Origin: Thermaurantiacus tibetensis
Lineage (GTDB): Bacteria; Pseudomonadota; Alphaproteobacteria; Sphingomonadales; Sphingomonadaceae
Assembly (NCBI RefSeq): GCF_015354055.1
Contig: NZ_JACHTM010000003.1
Location: 186,001 to 250,000 of the forward strand
Length of the DNA stretch: 64,000 bases
Direction: 5' to 3'
The position numbers were made by a program, and so were the translations under genes. Under the pieces are notes generated by a model that made no database searches, was not told the origin of the DNA, and saw only the letters and a program-made list of their open reading frames with translations. Positions 46,562-63,509 of this stretch are shown here, piece by piece; position 1 is the first letter of the stretch; each line of letters opens with the position of its first letter.

Positions 46562-47227
46562 TCAGTCGAGGAGGGACCGGACGAGGCGGAACAGCCCGAT
46601 CTGGCGCGGGCGGCGCAGCCGCTCGGCGGCAACGATCGTCCGGATGTTGGCGAAGCAGGCATCTGCATCGTCGTTGACGAGCACATAGTCATATTCGGCG
46701 AAATGGCTGATCTCGTCCTTCGCCTTGGCCATCCGCCCGGCGATGACCGAGTCGGGCTCATCCGCGCGGGCGCGCAGCCTCCGCTCGAGCTCGGCCATCG
46801 AGGGCGGGAGCAGGAAGATCGAAACGAGGTCGGCATCGGGCTCCTTGCGGAACTGCGTCTGCGCCAGCTGCTGCGCGCCCTGCCAGTCGATGTCGAACAG
46901 CACGTCGAACCCGTTGTCGATCGCCTCGCGGACAGGGGCGCGGGGCGAGCCGTAGAAATTGCCGAATACGCGCGCCCATTCGAGGAAATGCTCCTGCTCG
47001 ATCAGCTGCTGGAAGGTCTCCGGGCTCACGAAATGATAGTGGACCCCGTCCACCTCGCCTGGGCGCTTCGGGCGCGTGGTGACCGAGACCGACATCCGGA
47101 TGGCCGGGTCGCTCTCGAGCAGCCGCCGCGACATGGTGCTCTTGCCCGCCCCCGACGGCGAGGAGAGCACGAGCATCAGGCCGCGGCGCTCGGGTCGGGG
47201 CGCGGAGGCGCAGGCGTGACCCGTCAC
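46562..47227 (-). CDS. gmk: Guanylate kinase
   Basis: Phosphorylates GMP to GDP, 221 residues. P-loop LSSPSGAGKSTMSRRL; GMP-binding SVSVTTRPKRPGEVDGVHYHF; DIDWQGAQQL; lid-region arginines in RRLRARADEPDSVIAGRMAKAKDEI. GTG at 47227 overlaps the sspB stop; the ATG at 47176 would give a version starting at the beta strand before the P-loop. Confidence 0.95.
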   Translation of the reverse strand: MTGHACASAPRPERRGLMLVLSSPSGAGKSTMSRRLLESDPAIRMSVSVTTRPKRPGEVDGVHYHFVSPETFQQLIEQEHFLEWARVFGNFYGSPRAPVREAIDNGFDVLFDIDWQGAQQLAQTQFRKEPDADLVSIFLLPPSMAELERRLRARADEPDSVIAGRMAKAKDEISHFAEYDYVLVNDDADACFANIRTIVAAERLRRPRQIGLFRLVRSLLD

Positions 47228-47715
47228 GATTTTCGGCGCGTGAAGTCGAGGCTGACGACGTTCGAGCCCGCGGTCTCTCCCTCCGGCGCCGGGGCCGGGT
47301 CTTCCGGGGCGGGCGACGGCCCATCCGGCATGGTCACCGCGAACTGCAGCGCGAAGTTGACGGCCCGGTCGAGAAAGCCGGTGATCGCGGCATAGGGGAT
47401 CTTCAGGCGCGCTGGCACCTGGTTGAAGGTGAGGCCGATCTCGAAATGGGTCTCCTCCGCCTTCAGGTCCCAGAAGCGGTGCTGGATGACGATCGTCATG
47501 TCGTCCGGGTAGCGCTCGACGAGGTAGGCCGGCATCTCCACACCCGGATAGCGCGTCTTGAAGTTGATGTAGAAATGGTGGCCGCCCGGAAGGCCGCCGG
47601 CAGCGGCGACGTCGGCGAGTACGCGGCGGATGACGCCGCGCAGGCAGTCCTGCACGATCTCGTCGTAGGGGATGAGGCTGTCCGGCGGGTCCGAAGGCTC
47701 GTCGGGGTCGCTCAT
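47224..47715 (-). CDS. sspB: SspB-like ClpXP adaptor protein
   Basis: A 163-residue adaptor that hands ssrA-tagged proteins to the ClpXP protease. The substrate-binding domain has LIPYDEIVQDCLRGVIRRVL, HHFYINFKTRYPGVEMPAYLVERYPDDMTIVIQHRFWDL and FNQVPARLKIPYAAI, as in the alphaproteobacterial SspB family. A flexible Pro/Glu-rich linker leads to the C-terminal VVSLDFTRRKS, the ClpX-docking tail. The tmRNA gene, which supplies the tag, lies just upstream on the same strand. Confidence 0.9.
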   Translation of the reverse strand: MSDPDEPSDPPDSLIPYDEIVQDCLRGVIRRVLADVAAAGGLPGGHHFYINFKTRYPGVEMPAYLVERYPDDMTIVIQHRFWDLKAEETHFEIGLTFNQVPARLKIPYAAITGFLDRAVNFALQFAVTMPDGPSPAPEDPAPAPEGETAGSNVVSLDFTRRKS

Positions 47716-47889
47716 CGCTGGCTCGGTCTCAGATCGGACATGGACGGCCGCATCTCCCTGACCGCCTGGCCCAGGCGCGTCAAGGCGGGGAAGCTCGGGT
47801 CGCCGCAACGACGGGAGGTGCAGGCGCTTCTGTTGCCCGGCGCGCCTGCCTGCCGCTGGAGTCCGATTCTGTTACCGGGTTCGGCCCGA

Positions 47890-48175
47890 ACCCTGCTCAG
47901 GCAACGTGATGACGGCCTTGGGGGCCAGCGTCACGCCGCGATCGCAAATGCCTCGTTGTCGTTGGCATTTGTGGGTTGCGAATGGTTTAACGGCACATTC
48001 AGGCCGGGCGAAAGCAGCGTCTTTCAGCGCACGTCGATCCTGGTTCGGCCCCGTCAGCCGGGGTGCGGGCCCGGCATCGGCCCTTCGCTGCACCCCGGAT
48101 GGTGGAGCCGCCGGGTACTGCCCCCGGGTCCGCTGCACCTATTCCACGCCGCCGTTCATCGCCATCTTCGCGATC
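47890..48175 (-). ncRNA. ssrA: Two-piece (permuted) tmRNA, SsrA
   Basis: Minus-strand order is acceptor piece, spacer, coding piece, the alphaproteobacterial permutation. The acceptor piece ends at 48100 with CGGCTCC-A-CCA; the coding piece begins at 48052 with GGGGCCG, and these pair over seven bases including the G3-U pair that marks alanine charging. The spacer (48053-48099) is closed by CCGGGGTGC/GCACCCCGG. The tag frame runs 47966 to 47931: Ala-Asn-Asp-Asn-Glu-Ala-Phe-Ala-Ile-Ala-Ala-stop. GCCGTCATC in the coding piece pairs with GATGAACGGC in the acceptor piece. Outer ends are approximate. The gene lies between the GT4 gene and sspB. Confidence 0.9.
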
Positions 48176-48187
48176 CCGCGACAGCCC

Positions 48188-49393
48188 TCATGTAGCGAAG
48201 GCCGGCGCGGATTTGAAGCTCTCCCGGCGAACGAGCAGCGCATAGCGGTCGATGACGGCATCGTTCACCCGGTCCCACTCGAAGGCCTGGGCGCGTGCAT
48301 GGCCAGCCGCGCCATGGGCTGCTGCCATCTCCCGATCCCCGGCATAGGCGGCAATGGCGGCGGCGAACGCCTCCACGTCTCCCGCCGGCACGAGCCGGCC
48401 AGTCAAGCCGTCCACCACGAGCGAGCGCGAGCCAGTGGCATCGGCCGCCACCACCGGCACCCCGCAGGCCATGGCTTCCAGCGTCACGTTGCCGAACGTC
48501 TCGGTGACGGAGGGGTTCAGGAACAGGTCGGCCGAGGCATGGGCCCGCGCCAGGGCCTCACCGGTCAGGAACCCGGTGAAAATGGCACCCGGAGCCGCGC
48601 GCTCGAGGAAGGCGCGCGCCGGACCATCGCCCACCACCAGCAGCCGGTGGGCCACGCCAAGCGCCCGCAGCCTCGCATCGACCGCAGCCACCACATCGAG
48701 GCCCTTCTCGAGCACCAGCCGGCCGACGAAGCCGACGGTGAAGTCGGAATCGCCGATCCCGAGGCTCCGCCGCCACCCGAGGTCCCGTCGGCCGGGGTGG
48801 AACAGGGCGTGGTCGACCCCCCGGCTCCAGATCCGCACCCGCTGCGAGAAGCCGCCGGCGCGCAGCAGCTCGGCCATCCCCTCGGTCGGCGCGTAGATCT
48901 CGGCGAGGTCGCCGTAGAAGCGGCGCAGCATGTCCTCCGCCCAGCCGCGGAGCCAGCCGAGCCCGTAGTAGTCGCCGTAGGTCTCGAAGCGCGTGTGGAC
49001 CGAGGCGACCACCGGCAACCCGCGGGCGAAGGCCCAGCGCTTGGCGCGGTGGCCGAGGAGGTCGGGGGCGGACAGGTGTACGAGGTCGGGTGCAAAGGCC
49101 TCGAGGTCTGCGCGCACCCGGCCAGACAGGCCGAGACCGAGGCGGTATTCGCTGCGGCCGGGGATGGGCACCGAGGGCACCGGCACAAGGTCTCCGGTGG
49201 GCGGGAAGGCCGGTGTCTTCGACACGGGGGCATAGACTCGCGGCAGCGTGTCGCCACGCGCGAGCATGCGCCCCACGAGCCGGTTGAGCGCCTGGTTGGC
49301 GCCATCCCTCACATAGTTATAGTTGCCGGAGAAGACCGCAACGCGCAGCGGGCGGCCCGCCGGGCCAGCGCGGTCGGACATGACGCGGCTCAT
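48188..49393 (-). CDS. GT4-family glycosyltransferase
   Basis: A 401-residue GT-B glycosyltransferase like GDP-mannose-dependent lipid mannosyltransferases. N-domain: RVAVFSGNYNYVRDGANQALNRLV, and VHLSAPDLLGHRAKRWA. C-domain: VGFVGRLVLEKGLDVVAAV, VVGDGPARAFLE and the sugar-nucleotide motif NPSVTETFGNVTLEAMACGVPVVA (E-x7-E). ATG at 49393 is used; 49381 is possible. The acceptor may be a membrane lipid or polysaccharide. Confidence 0.88.
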   Translation of the reverse strand: MSRVMSDRAGPAGRPLRVAVFSGNYNYVRDGANQALNRLVGRMLARGDTLPRVYAPVSKTPAFPPTGDLVPVPSVPIPGRSEYRLGLGLSGRVRADLEAFAPDLVHLSAPDLLGHRAKRWAFARGLPVVASVHTRFETYGDYYGLGWLRGWAEDMLRRFYGDLAEIYAPTEGMAELLRAGGFSQRVRIWSRGVDHALFHPGRRDLGWRRSLGIGDSDFTVGFVGRLVLEKGLDVVAAVDARLRALGVAHRLLVVGDGPARAFLERAAPGAIFTGFLTGEALARAHASADLFLNPSVTETFGNVTLEAMACGVPVVAADATGSRSLVVDGLTGRLVPAGDVEAFAAAIAAYAGDREMAAAHGAAGHARAQAFEWDRVNDAVIDRYALLVRRESFKSAPAFAT

Positions 49394-49628
49394 AGTGGGG
49401 ATCGGCTGCTCGCGAAAGCCCGGGCGGAACCTTCCGGCATGGGTCGCGCAGCCACGCCTCCGACGGTCCGCCTCTCCCCTCTGCCGGCGCTCTCCCGCGG
49501 CGGCCCGGAGGCGGGAGGCCGGCAGACGCCCGCCACCGTCGGGGACCGGCAACTCCCGCGCCCCGGACCGCGCGCGGCCACCGCCCGGATGCCGCCGACG
49601 GTCGGCGCGCTCCGCCCCGGTGCAGCGC

Positions 49629-53759
<4,131 letters not shown>

Positions 53760-53796
53760 CGGGTCCTCCAGGGCGCGAACGCGCGGCGGAACGGGG

Positions 53797-57945
<4,149 letters not shown>

Positions 57946-58103
57946 GAGTGTCCTTCAGCCTGTCGTGCCTGGCGCGCCGAATCGGAACCTTGGGTCACGC
58001 CCTCGCGGCCGTGACCGTCAGCTTCCGAAAAACCGTTCAGCTCCATGCGTTTGGCGCGCGGCCGCCATGGCGCACCCTGTCCCGGAGCTGTGCGGGAGCA
58101 TGC

Positions 58104-58132
58104 GGGCTAGGCCGCGTCCGCCACGGTGTCAA
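58104..58132 (-). promoter_or_regulatory. Possible internal promoter for rpoBC
   Basis: Minus strand TTGACA (58132-58127), 17 bases, TAGCCC (58109-58104), about 160 bases before rpoB. The -35 is perfect, the -10 weak. It lies in the 57946-58298 gap, which otherwise holds no coding sequence. Confidence 0.35.
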
Positions 58133-58258
58133 CCGTCCCGTTCGCGCACGCAGGCGAACCGGACACGGCGCATGCTGCGGCAGGTGCCCCGCGTTGCCGA
58201 GGCGCTTCGCCGGGGCAGCGCGGCTCCGCGGCCTGCCCGATGGGCCCGCGCAGACCGA

Positions 58259-58287
58259 CCGCAGCCGGCGCCGCCTGCCGGCTGCGG
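58259..58287 (-). terminator. Hairpin in rplL-rpoB spacer (attenuator-like)
   Basis: CCGCAGCCGG (58259-58268) pairs perfectly with CCGGCTGCGG (58278-58287) eleven bases past the rplL stop. No T-run. In E. coli this spacer holds a partial terminator that lowers rpoBC relative to rplL; a similar role here is inferred. Confidence 0.5.
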
Positions 58288-58298
58288 CCGCCTCCGGC

Positions 58299-58685
58299 CT
58301 ACTTGATCTCGACGGTGGCGCCGGCAGCTTCGAGCTGCTTCTTGATCTTCTCGGCCTCTTCCTTGTTGACGCCTTCCTTGACCGGCTTGGGCGCGCTCTC
58401 GACCAGCGTCTTGGCTTCCGTGAGCCCGAGCCCGGTGATCGCGCGGACTTCCTTGATGACGTTGATCTTCTTGCCGCCGTCGCCGGTCAGGATCACGTCG
58501 AACTCGGTCTTCTCCTCGGCCGCGGGCGCCGCTGCGGCCCCGCCGGCCGCACCCGGCACCGCCGCGACCGCGACCGCCGCCGCTGCCGAGACACCCCACT
58601 TCTCCTCGAGCGCCTTGGCGAGTTCCGCCGCCTCGAGGATCGTCAGCGCCGAGAGTTCCTCGACGAGCTTCGCGATATCGGCCAT
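58299..58685 (-). CDS. rplL: Ribosomal protein bL12 (L7/L12)
   Basis: Stalk protein, 128 residues. N-terminal dimer domain ([28 protein letters not shown]), Ala/Pro-rich hinge, and the C-terminal factor-binding domain [39 protein letters not shown]. Seventeen bases after rplJ. Confidence 0.97.
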   Translation of the reverse strand: MADIAKLVEELSALTILEAAELAKALEEKWGVSAAAAVAVAAVPGAAGGAAAAPAAEEKTEFDVILTGDGGKKINVIKEVRAITGLGLTEAKTLVESAPKPVKEGVNKEEAEKIKKQLEAAGATVEIK

Positions 58686-58702
58686 GTCCTAGTCCTTTCC
58701 CG

Positions 58703-59218
58703 TCAGGCCGCCTGGCTCTCGCCATAGGCGGCGAACACCCGCGCCAGCTTCGCGGCAGGCGCATTCGCCAGTTGGGCCAGCTTGGTGGCCGGCGCCTGGA
58801 TGAGACCCACGAGCTTCGCCCGGAGCTCGTCGAGCGACGGCAGTTCGGCGAGCGCCTTCACCCCGTTCGCGTCGAGGAGCGTGCCCGGCATCGCGCCGCC
58901 AACGATCTCGAACTTCTCGTTGGTCTTCGCGAACTCGACGGCGATCTTCGCCGCCGCCACCGGGTCCTTCGAGGTGGCAAGCCCGATCGGGCCGACCAAG
59001 AGCGCCCCGATCTCCTGATAGGGCGTGCCCTCGAGGGCGATGCGGGCGAGCCGGTTCTTCGTCACCTTGAACTGGGCGCCGGCGCCGCGCATCCGCGACC
59101 TGAGGTCAGACACCTGCGCCACCGTCAGCCCGTGGTTGCGGGTGATGACGACGACCTGGGTCGACCCGAAGGTCTCGGCGAGCTTTGCGACCAGCTCCTT
59201 CTTCTGGTTCCGATCCAT
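58703..59218 (-). CDS. rplJ: Ribosomal protein uL10
   Basis: Stalk base protein, 171 residues, starting [33 protein letters not shown]. The C-terminal helix that binds L12 dimers is present ([23 protein letters not shown]). ATG at 59218 is the conserved start; an in-frame ATG 30 bases upstream is less likely. Preceded by an L10-type leader and own promoter. Confidence 0.97.
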   Translation of the reverse strand: MDRNQKKELVAKLAETFGSTQVVVITRNHGLTVAQVSDLRSRMRGAGAQFKVTKNRLARIALEGTPYQEIGALLVGPIGLATSKDPVAAAKIAVEFAKTNEKFEIVGGAMPGTLLDANGVKALAELPSLDELRAKLVGLIQAPATKLAQLANAPAAKLARVFAAYGESQAA

Positions 59219-59289
59219 GCCCACTCCACTTCCCATGGCAGCGGACACGCCCGCTGCCGGTTCGAAGAGCCGTCGATGTCCGGAGATGC

Positions 59290-59430
59290 CGGGCCACCAC
59301 GGCCCGCCCGATGAGAAATCTGTGCGCAGACGGGGGTCTCGCCCCCCGTCGCCGCCACGAACCCCGCCATCGCACGACGGTGTTCCGATTTCCGTCTCCC
59401 GCGGGCCTTGCGCTTAGGCCCCGGAGGGCA
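59290..59430 (-). promoter_or_regulatory. L10 leader (autoregulatory mRNA structure) of rplJL
   Basis: The rplJ leader contains GGGGCCTAAGCGCAAGGCC followed by CGCGGGAGACGGA (minus strand, about 59422-59391), resembling the L10-(L12)4 binding site of alphaproteobacterial L10 leaders. Two further hairpins follow: 59329-59336 with 59343-59350 (eight perfect pairs), and GGGCC-ACCAC-GGCCC at 59291-59305. Feedback repression of rplJL by L10-L12 is the known role; boundaries are approximate. Confidence 0.55.
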
Positions 59431-59481
59431 CCCACGGTCTCGGACGGCGCGCCCGAGCCTTCGCCCGGGCGCAGGCGCGCC

Positions 59482-59509
59482 CCCTTACAGCAAGCGGGCG
59501 GGAGGTCAA
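59482..59509 (-). promoter_or_regulatory. Promoter of rplJ-rplL(-rpoBC)
   Basis: Minus strand TTGACC (59509-59504), 16 bases, TAAGGG (59487-59482) followed by GGCGCG. This TTGACC...TAAGG layout is typical of alphaproteobacterial ribosomal promoters. It gives a leader of about 255 bases. Its presence fits the physical separation of rplJ from rplKA. Confidence 0.6.
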
Positions 59510-59613
59510 GGGCCTCTCTGGGCTCCCTGCCAGCCCCCTTGACGGCCGAGCAGCGTCAGGGCTTCACTTCGCTGCCGCTTCATGCGCGCAGGTGGAACAG
59601 GGAATGCGCGCAG

Positions 59614-60036
59614 GTGAAACTGGGAACGTTGCCCATTCCAGGAACCTACCGGGCAAGGACCAACTGGCTGCAGGACCTCATCGATGCTTACGAGCCGCGC
59701 GGCTGCACGGCAGCCTTCTGCACAACCTGCTGGGGAAGCGAGGGCGAGCGACTGTTCGGGAACTGGATCGATGCCCACACCAGCCGCGACCCGGACGAAC
59801 GCGCGGCAGAACTCGCCATGGCATTGCGGTCACTTCAGATCCGGGACGACCGACGGCAACTGATCGCCGACCTGTGCGAGTATCTCTCGCCTGAGCGGCG
59901 CAATCAGGTTGAGCCCGTCATCCTGACTCCGGACCTGCGCGCCGACCCGCGAGTATAGGCAGAGGTCCGCGAACTGCACCGGAAGGTCGGGTCCGGCTCG
60001 AGCTTCGTCTTGGACTGGGGAGACGAGGAGGATTGA
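59614..60036 (+). pseudogene. Hypothetical ORF with internal TAG
   Basis: From GTG 59614 the frame encodes 114 residues (MKLGTLPIPGTYRARTNWLQ..., CTAAFCTTCWGSEGERLFGNWI, DERAAELAMALRSLQIRDDRRQ) and meets TAG at 59956-59958. The same frame continues 25 codons (AEVRELHRKVGSGSSFVLDW, then GDEED) to TGA at 60034-60036. The continuation looks protein-like, so a nonsense change is suspected. No family recognised; the start is uncertain, and no good ribosome site was seen. It is the only plus-strand coding candidate within the split ribosomal cluster. Confidence 0.4.
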
Positions 60037-60486
60037 GCCGGTCGCGGACGCTCTTCCAACGGCGGTCCCCGACCCCCTCTCGGACTTCCGGACATGGGTC
60101 AACGGCGCTCCTGGCTCAAAGGTGATGCCAGGAGGCGGCGGCATCAGCGTGATTGCAAGCCGCGCCGAGGCGCTTGCACTGGCCATGGACACCACGCCAG
60201 CGGGCAACGCCAGCCCGACCAGAGCTGCTGCGGCTGTAGGCCGAATGAGGATCATCGCACGCCCCCCACCACACTCGCCCCGCGTGCCTGACATCTCAAC
60301 CGCGCAAACTGCGCCAGCTTGAGGCAAGGGATCGACCGCGTGCCAGAAGGCGGGCCGCCCTGCCCAGGCCCAAGTCGCGCCACCGAAGCCTCCCGCCGCA
60401 TCTCGAACCCCGCGGCGATCGGCCGCACCATCTGCGGCGCCCCCAGCGGACGGGCAGGGATGTCGCGCGACGGCCCGCCCCGGGCC
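60037..60486. other. Poorly coding gap downstream of TonB receptor
   Basis: 450 bases. A minus-strand frame from ATG 60255 begins with a signal-peptide-like stretch (RPTAAAALVGLALPAGVVSMASA) but soon turns into a composition without protein-like features and runs antisense to the preceding ORF. A short GGCCCG-CCC-CGGGCC hairpin lies near 60474-60488 at the receptor's 3' end. Probably remnant DNA. Confidence 0.4.
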
Positions 60487-62706
60487 TCAGCCGCCGAAGC
60501 GGTAGCGCAGGATCATCTGGTAGGTCCGCGGCTCCTCGAAGAAGCGCACCGCGATAAGACCGGGAATGAGCGACAGGCCGGAATAGTCGTCATCGGCATT
60601 CAGCAGGTTGCGGACATTGGCGGTCAGCTCCCAGCGGCCGTCGCCGAAGCTCGCGCCTGCCACCAGGTTGACCCGGTCGACCGGGCCGATGCGCCCGAGC
60701 GGCAGGTTGGCCGCCTCGGAGAAGCGCGACGAGCGGTGCGACCAGTCGAGCGTGGCGAGGAGGTCGACCGAGTCCGAGACCGGCTGGCGCCAGCTGGCCC
60801 CGAGCTGGGACTGGACCCGGGAGACGAGCGGCAGGCGCGTGGCCCCGGCGATCGCCGCCTGGCTTGCCGGGTCGAGTTCGAGGTAGCGGTCGAACAGGAG
60901 CGAGAGCATGCCGAACAGGCGCAGCGTGTCGGTGACGGCAAGCGAGGTCTCGGCCTCGAGGCCGGTGAGCCGGGCCCGCGCCGCGTTCTGCGTCTGGGTC
61001 GAGCCGCCGCCGACCACCACATTCTGCTGGATGTCCCGGAGATCGTTCCAGAACCAGGCGAGGTTGAGCCTGAGCCGGCGGTCGAGCAGGTCGGACTTGA
61101 CCCCCGCCTCGTAGGCCCAGACCGACTCGGCGTCATAGGGCGCGCCGAAGATCGTGGGGTTGGCGACAGCGAGGCCGTTGAAGCCACCGGCCTTGAAGCC
61201 GCGGGCGATCGACGCATAGGCAAGCACATCCGGCGAGATGCGCCAGTCAAGCCCGAACCGTGGCGTGAACTCGCCCTCGTCGAGCTGGCGCGAGACCGGG
61301 GGCGCATAGGCCGGCGGGAAGCCGAGACCGTTCTGGATGAGGCCGGAGAACCGCTTCTTCTCCCAGCTGTAGCGGCCGCCGAGCGTGGCGGTGAGGCCGT
61401 CCGCCAGGCGGATCTCGGCCTGGGCGAAGAGGGCGCGGCTTTTGGTGTCGAGGTCGAAGCTCGACGGGAGGAGCGAGACCGGGAAGGGCCCGAAGACGCC
61501 CACCCCGAAGCTGTCGGCGAGGGTCTGTTCGGCCTTCTCGTCGAAGACGTAACCGCCGAAGGTCACCCTGGCGGCGCCGTCGGCCAGTTCGCCCTGGAGC
61601 TGGAGCTCCTGGCTCAGCTGGCGCTGGCGGGTCTCGCTCTGGCGGAAGAAGCCGGCGACGATGGTGCCGGAGGCGTTGCGGAAGCCGCCGGAGAAGTCGA
61701 GGCCCCAGCGGTCGCGGGTTTCGATCCAGCCGGTGATGGACTTGAGCGTCCAGGTGTCCGAGAGATCGGCGGCGATGTCGGCCGTGACGCCCCACTGGCG
61801 GTTCTCGCCATAGGCCGGCACCGGCGAGCGGGTGGTGCGGAAGCCGCCGGCGAGCCGCTCGAAGGGCGGCGCCGGGTTGACGGGCGCGGGCGTGATGCCG
61901 TCGTTCGTATCCTTCGCCCAGAAGCCGCTGACCCGGGCTGAGATAGGGCCGCTGCCGGTGGTGGCAAGCGTTGCCCGCGTGTTCCAGGTGCGGCGGTCGC
62001 CGCGGCGCGGGTCCGTGCCCAGGTTGTCGAACCAGCCGTCGGCATCGGTGAAGCCGACGGTTGCGAGCACGGCAAGGCCGTCGGTCACGGGCGCGCTAGC
62101 GGTCGCGTTGAGGCGCACCCGGTCGAACCGGCCCCAGCCTGCCTCGGCGCGGACGAAGGGCGAGCCCGTGGGCCGGCGGGTCGTGATCTTGAGCGCGCCC
62201 GTCATGGTGTTGCGGCCGTAGAGCGTGCCCTGCGGCCCGCGCAGTACCTCGATGCGCTCGGCCTCGGCAAGGTCGAAGGAGGCGCTCGCGAGCCGGGCGA
62301 AATAGACGTCGTCGACATAGATGCCGACCGGGCTCTCCGAGGTGGCCAGCCCGCCCACCTGTTCGCCTGCCCCGCGCAGGAAGACGACAAGCGCCGAAGG
62401 GCTCGCCGAGATGCGGTTGATGTAGAGGCTGGGGACGGCGGCGGCGAGATTCTCGGTGCGCAGGATCTGCAGCTGCTCGAGGGTCTCGAGGCCGAAGGCG
62501 GAAACGGCGACCGGCACGTCCTGCAGCCGCTCCTCGCGGCGGCGGGCGGTCACCACGATGTCGTCGCCCGGCGCGGCGCGCGCGGCTTCCGCGCCCGGCG
62601 CGCCTTGCGCGGCGGCGGGGACGACAGCGGTGCCAAGACTGCCAAGGCCGAACCCCAGACCCAGCGACAGCAGACCGAGCGGCCGAAGACGAACCCGAAC
62701 GCGCAT
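60487..62706 (-). CDS. TonB-dependent receptor inside the ribosomal/RNA polymerase cluster
   Basis: Outer-membrane receptor of 739 residues. Signal peptide to about residue 35; TonB-box-like DDIVVTARRREERLQDVPVAVSAF, plug domain with GPQGTLYGRNTMTGALKITTRRPTG, then a 22-strand barrel ending in the aromatic-terminated strand YQMILRYRFGG. FELLP-like and TARRREE wording matches the large sphingomonad receptor class used for varied carbon sources and siderophores; no ligand can be given. ATG at 62706 with GGGGAG upstream. Flanked by the rplA terminator and rplJ's own promoter. Confidence 0.93.
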   Translation of the reverse strand: MRVRVRLRPLGLLSLGLGFGLGSLGTAVVPAAAQGAPGAEAARAAPGDDIVVTARRREERLQDVPVAVSAFGLETLEQLQILRTENLAAAVPSLYINRISASPSALVVFLRGAGEQVGGLATSESPVGIYVDDVYFARLASASFDLAEAERIEVLRGPQGTLYGRNTMTGALKITTRRPTGSPFVRAEAGWGRFDRVRLNATASAPVTDGLAVLATVGFTDADGWFDNLGTDPRRGDRRTWNTRATLATTGSGPISARVSGFWAKDTNDGITPAPVNPAPPFERLAGGFRTTRSPVPAYGENRQWGVTADIAADLSDTWTLKSITGWIETRDRWGLDFSGGFRNASGTIVAGFFRQSETRQRQLSQELQLQGELADGAARVTFGGYVFDEKAEQTLADSFGVGVFGPFPVSLLPSSFDLDTKSRALFAQAEIRLADGLTATLGGRYSWEKKRFSGLIQNGLGFPPAYAPPVSRQLDEGEFTPRFGLDWRISPDVLAYASIARGFKAGGFNGLAVANPTIFGAPYDAESVWAYEAGVKSDLLDRRLRLNLAWFWNDLRDIQQNVVVGGGSTQTQNAARARLTGLEAETSLAVTDTLRLFGMLSLLFDRYLELDPASQAAIAGATRLPLVSRVQSQLGASWRQPVSDSVDLLATLDWSHRSSRFSEAANLPLGRIGPVDRVNLVAGASFGDGRWELTANVRNLLNADDDYSGLSLIPGLIAVRFFEEPRTYQMILRYRFGG

Positions 62707-62766
62707 GAGCTCCCCCCTCTCCTTTACCCTGACGGGGGATGCTAGGCCGGGCTGCAAAGGCCCTGC

Positions 62767-62796
62767 CCGGCAACGGAGGCACTCTCCGCCTGCCGG
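62767..62796 (-). terminator. Terminator hairpin after rplA
   Basis: CCGGCAACGGAG (62767-62778) and CTCCGCCTGCCGG (62784-62796) form a long stem with a small bulge and a five-base loop, 16 bases past the rplA stop; on the minus strand a short CTTT follows further on. It would separate rplKA from the receptor gene. Confidence 0.5.
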
Positions 62797-62811
62797 ACAG
62801 GAGACAGCGGA

Positions 62812-63507
62812 TCAGGCGCCGATCGTTGCCGGGTCGACCTTCACGCCCCTGCCCATGGTGGACGAGAGCGCGACCTTCTCGACATATTTGCCCTTGGCGC
62901 CCGAAGGCTTGGCCTTCTGGAGCGCGTCCATGAAGGCCGCGAGATTGGCCTTCAGGTCCTCAGGGGGAAAGCTTGCCTTGCCGAGCCGGCCGTGGACGAT
63001 GCCGGCCTTCTCGACCCGGAACTCGATCTGGCCGCCCTTGGCCGCCTTCACGGCTTCCGCCACGTTCATGGTGACGGTGCCGAGCTTGGGGTTGGGCATG
63101 AGGCCCTTGGGGCCCAGGATCTTCCCCAGCCGGCCGACGAGGCCCATCATGTCGGGGGTGGCGATGCAGCGGTCGAAGTCGATGTTGCCGGCCTGGACCG
63201 CCTCCATGAGATCCTCGGCGCCGACCACGTCGGCACCCGCCTCGCGCGCCTCGTCGGCCTTCGCCCCGCGAGCGAAGACGCCCACGCGCACCGTCTTGCC
63301 CGTGCCCTTGGGCAGGGTGACCACGCCGCGGACCATCTGGTCGGCGTGGCGCGGGTCGACGTTGAGGTTGACGGCGACCTCGATCGTCTCGTCGAACCTG
63401 GCGGTCGCGTTCTTCTTCACGATCTCGAGCGCCTCGTCGACCGGGTAGAGCTTCAGCGGCTCGACGGTGCCCTGGAGCGCCTTCGCCTTCTTCGTCAGCT
63501 TCGCCAT
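62812..63507 (-). CDS. rplA: Ribosomal protein uL1
   Basis: L1 stalk protein and translational repressor, 231 residues. [15 protein letters not shown] start, [26 protein letters not shown], and the RNA-binding [25 protein letters not shown]. Two bases after the rplK stop. Confidence 0.97.
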   Translation of the reverse strand: MAKLTKKAKALQGTVEPLKLYPVDEALEIVKKNATARFDETIEVAVNLNVDPRHADQMVRGVVTLPKGTGKTVRVGVFARGAKADEAREAGADVVGAEDLMEAVQAGNIDFDRCIATPDMMGLVGRLGKILGPKGLMPNPKLGTVTMNVAEAVKAAKGGQIEFRVEKAGIVHGRLGKASFPPEDLKANLAAFMDALQKAKPSGAKGKYVEKVALSSTMGRGVKVDPATIGA

Positions 63508-63509
63508 GG

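Noticed and set aside
47872-48138. Minus-strand 88-codon ORF
   Set aside because: It covers the tmRNA gene; the RNA assignment (tag, acceptor stem, CCA) explains the sequence better.
58127-58132. TGTCAA half-site resembling the PEP-CTERM activator palindrome
   Set aside because: No second half at the five-base spacing, no middle box and no -24/-12 element; better read as a -35 hexamer on the other strand.
59830-60255. Minus-strand ORF with signal-peptide-like start
   Set aside because: Only the first 25 residues look like a secreted protein; the rest lacks structure, has no homology I recognise, and is antisense to another frame.
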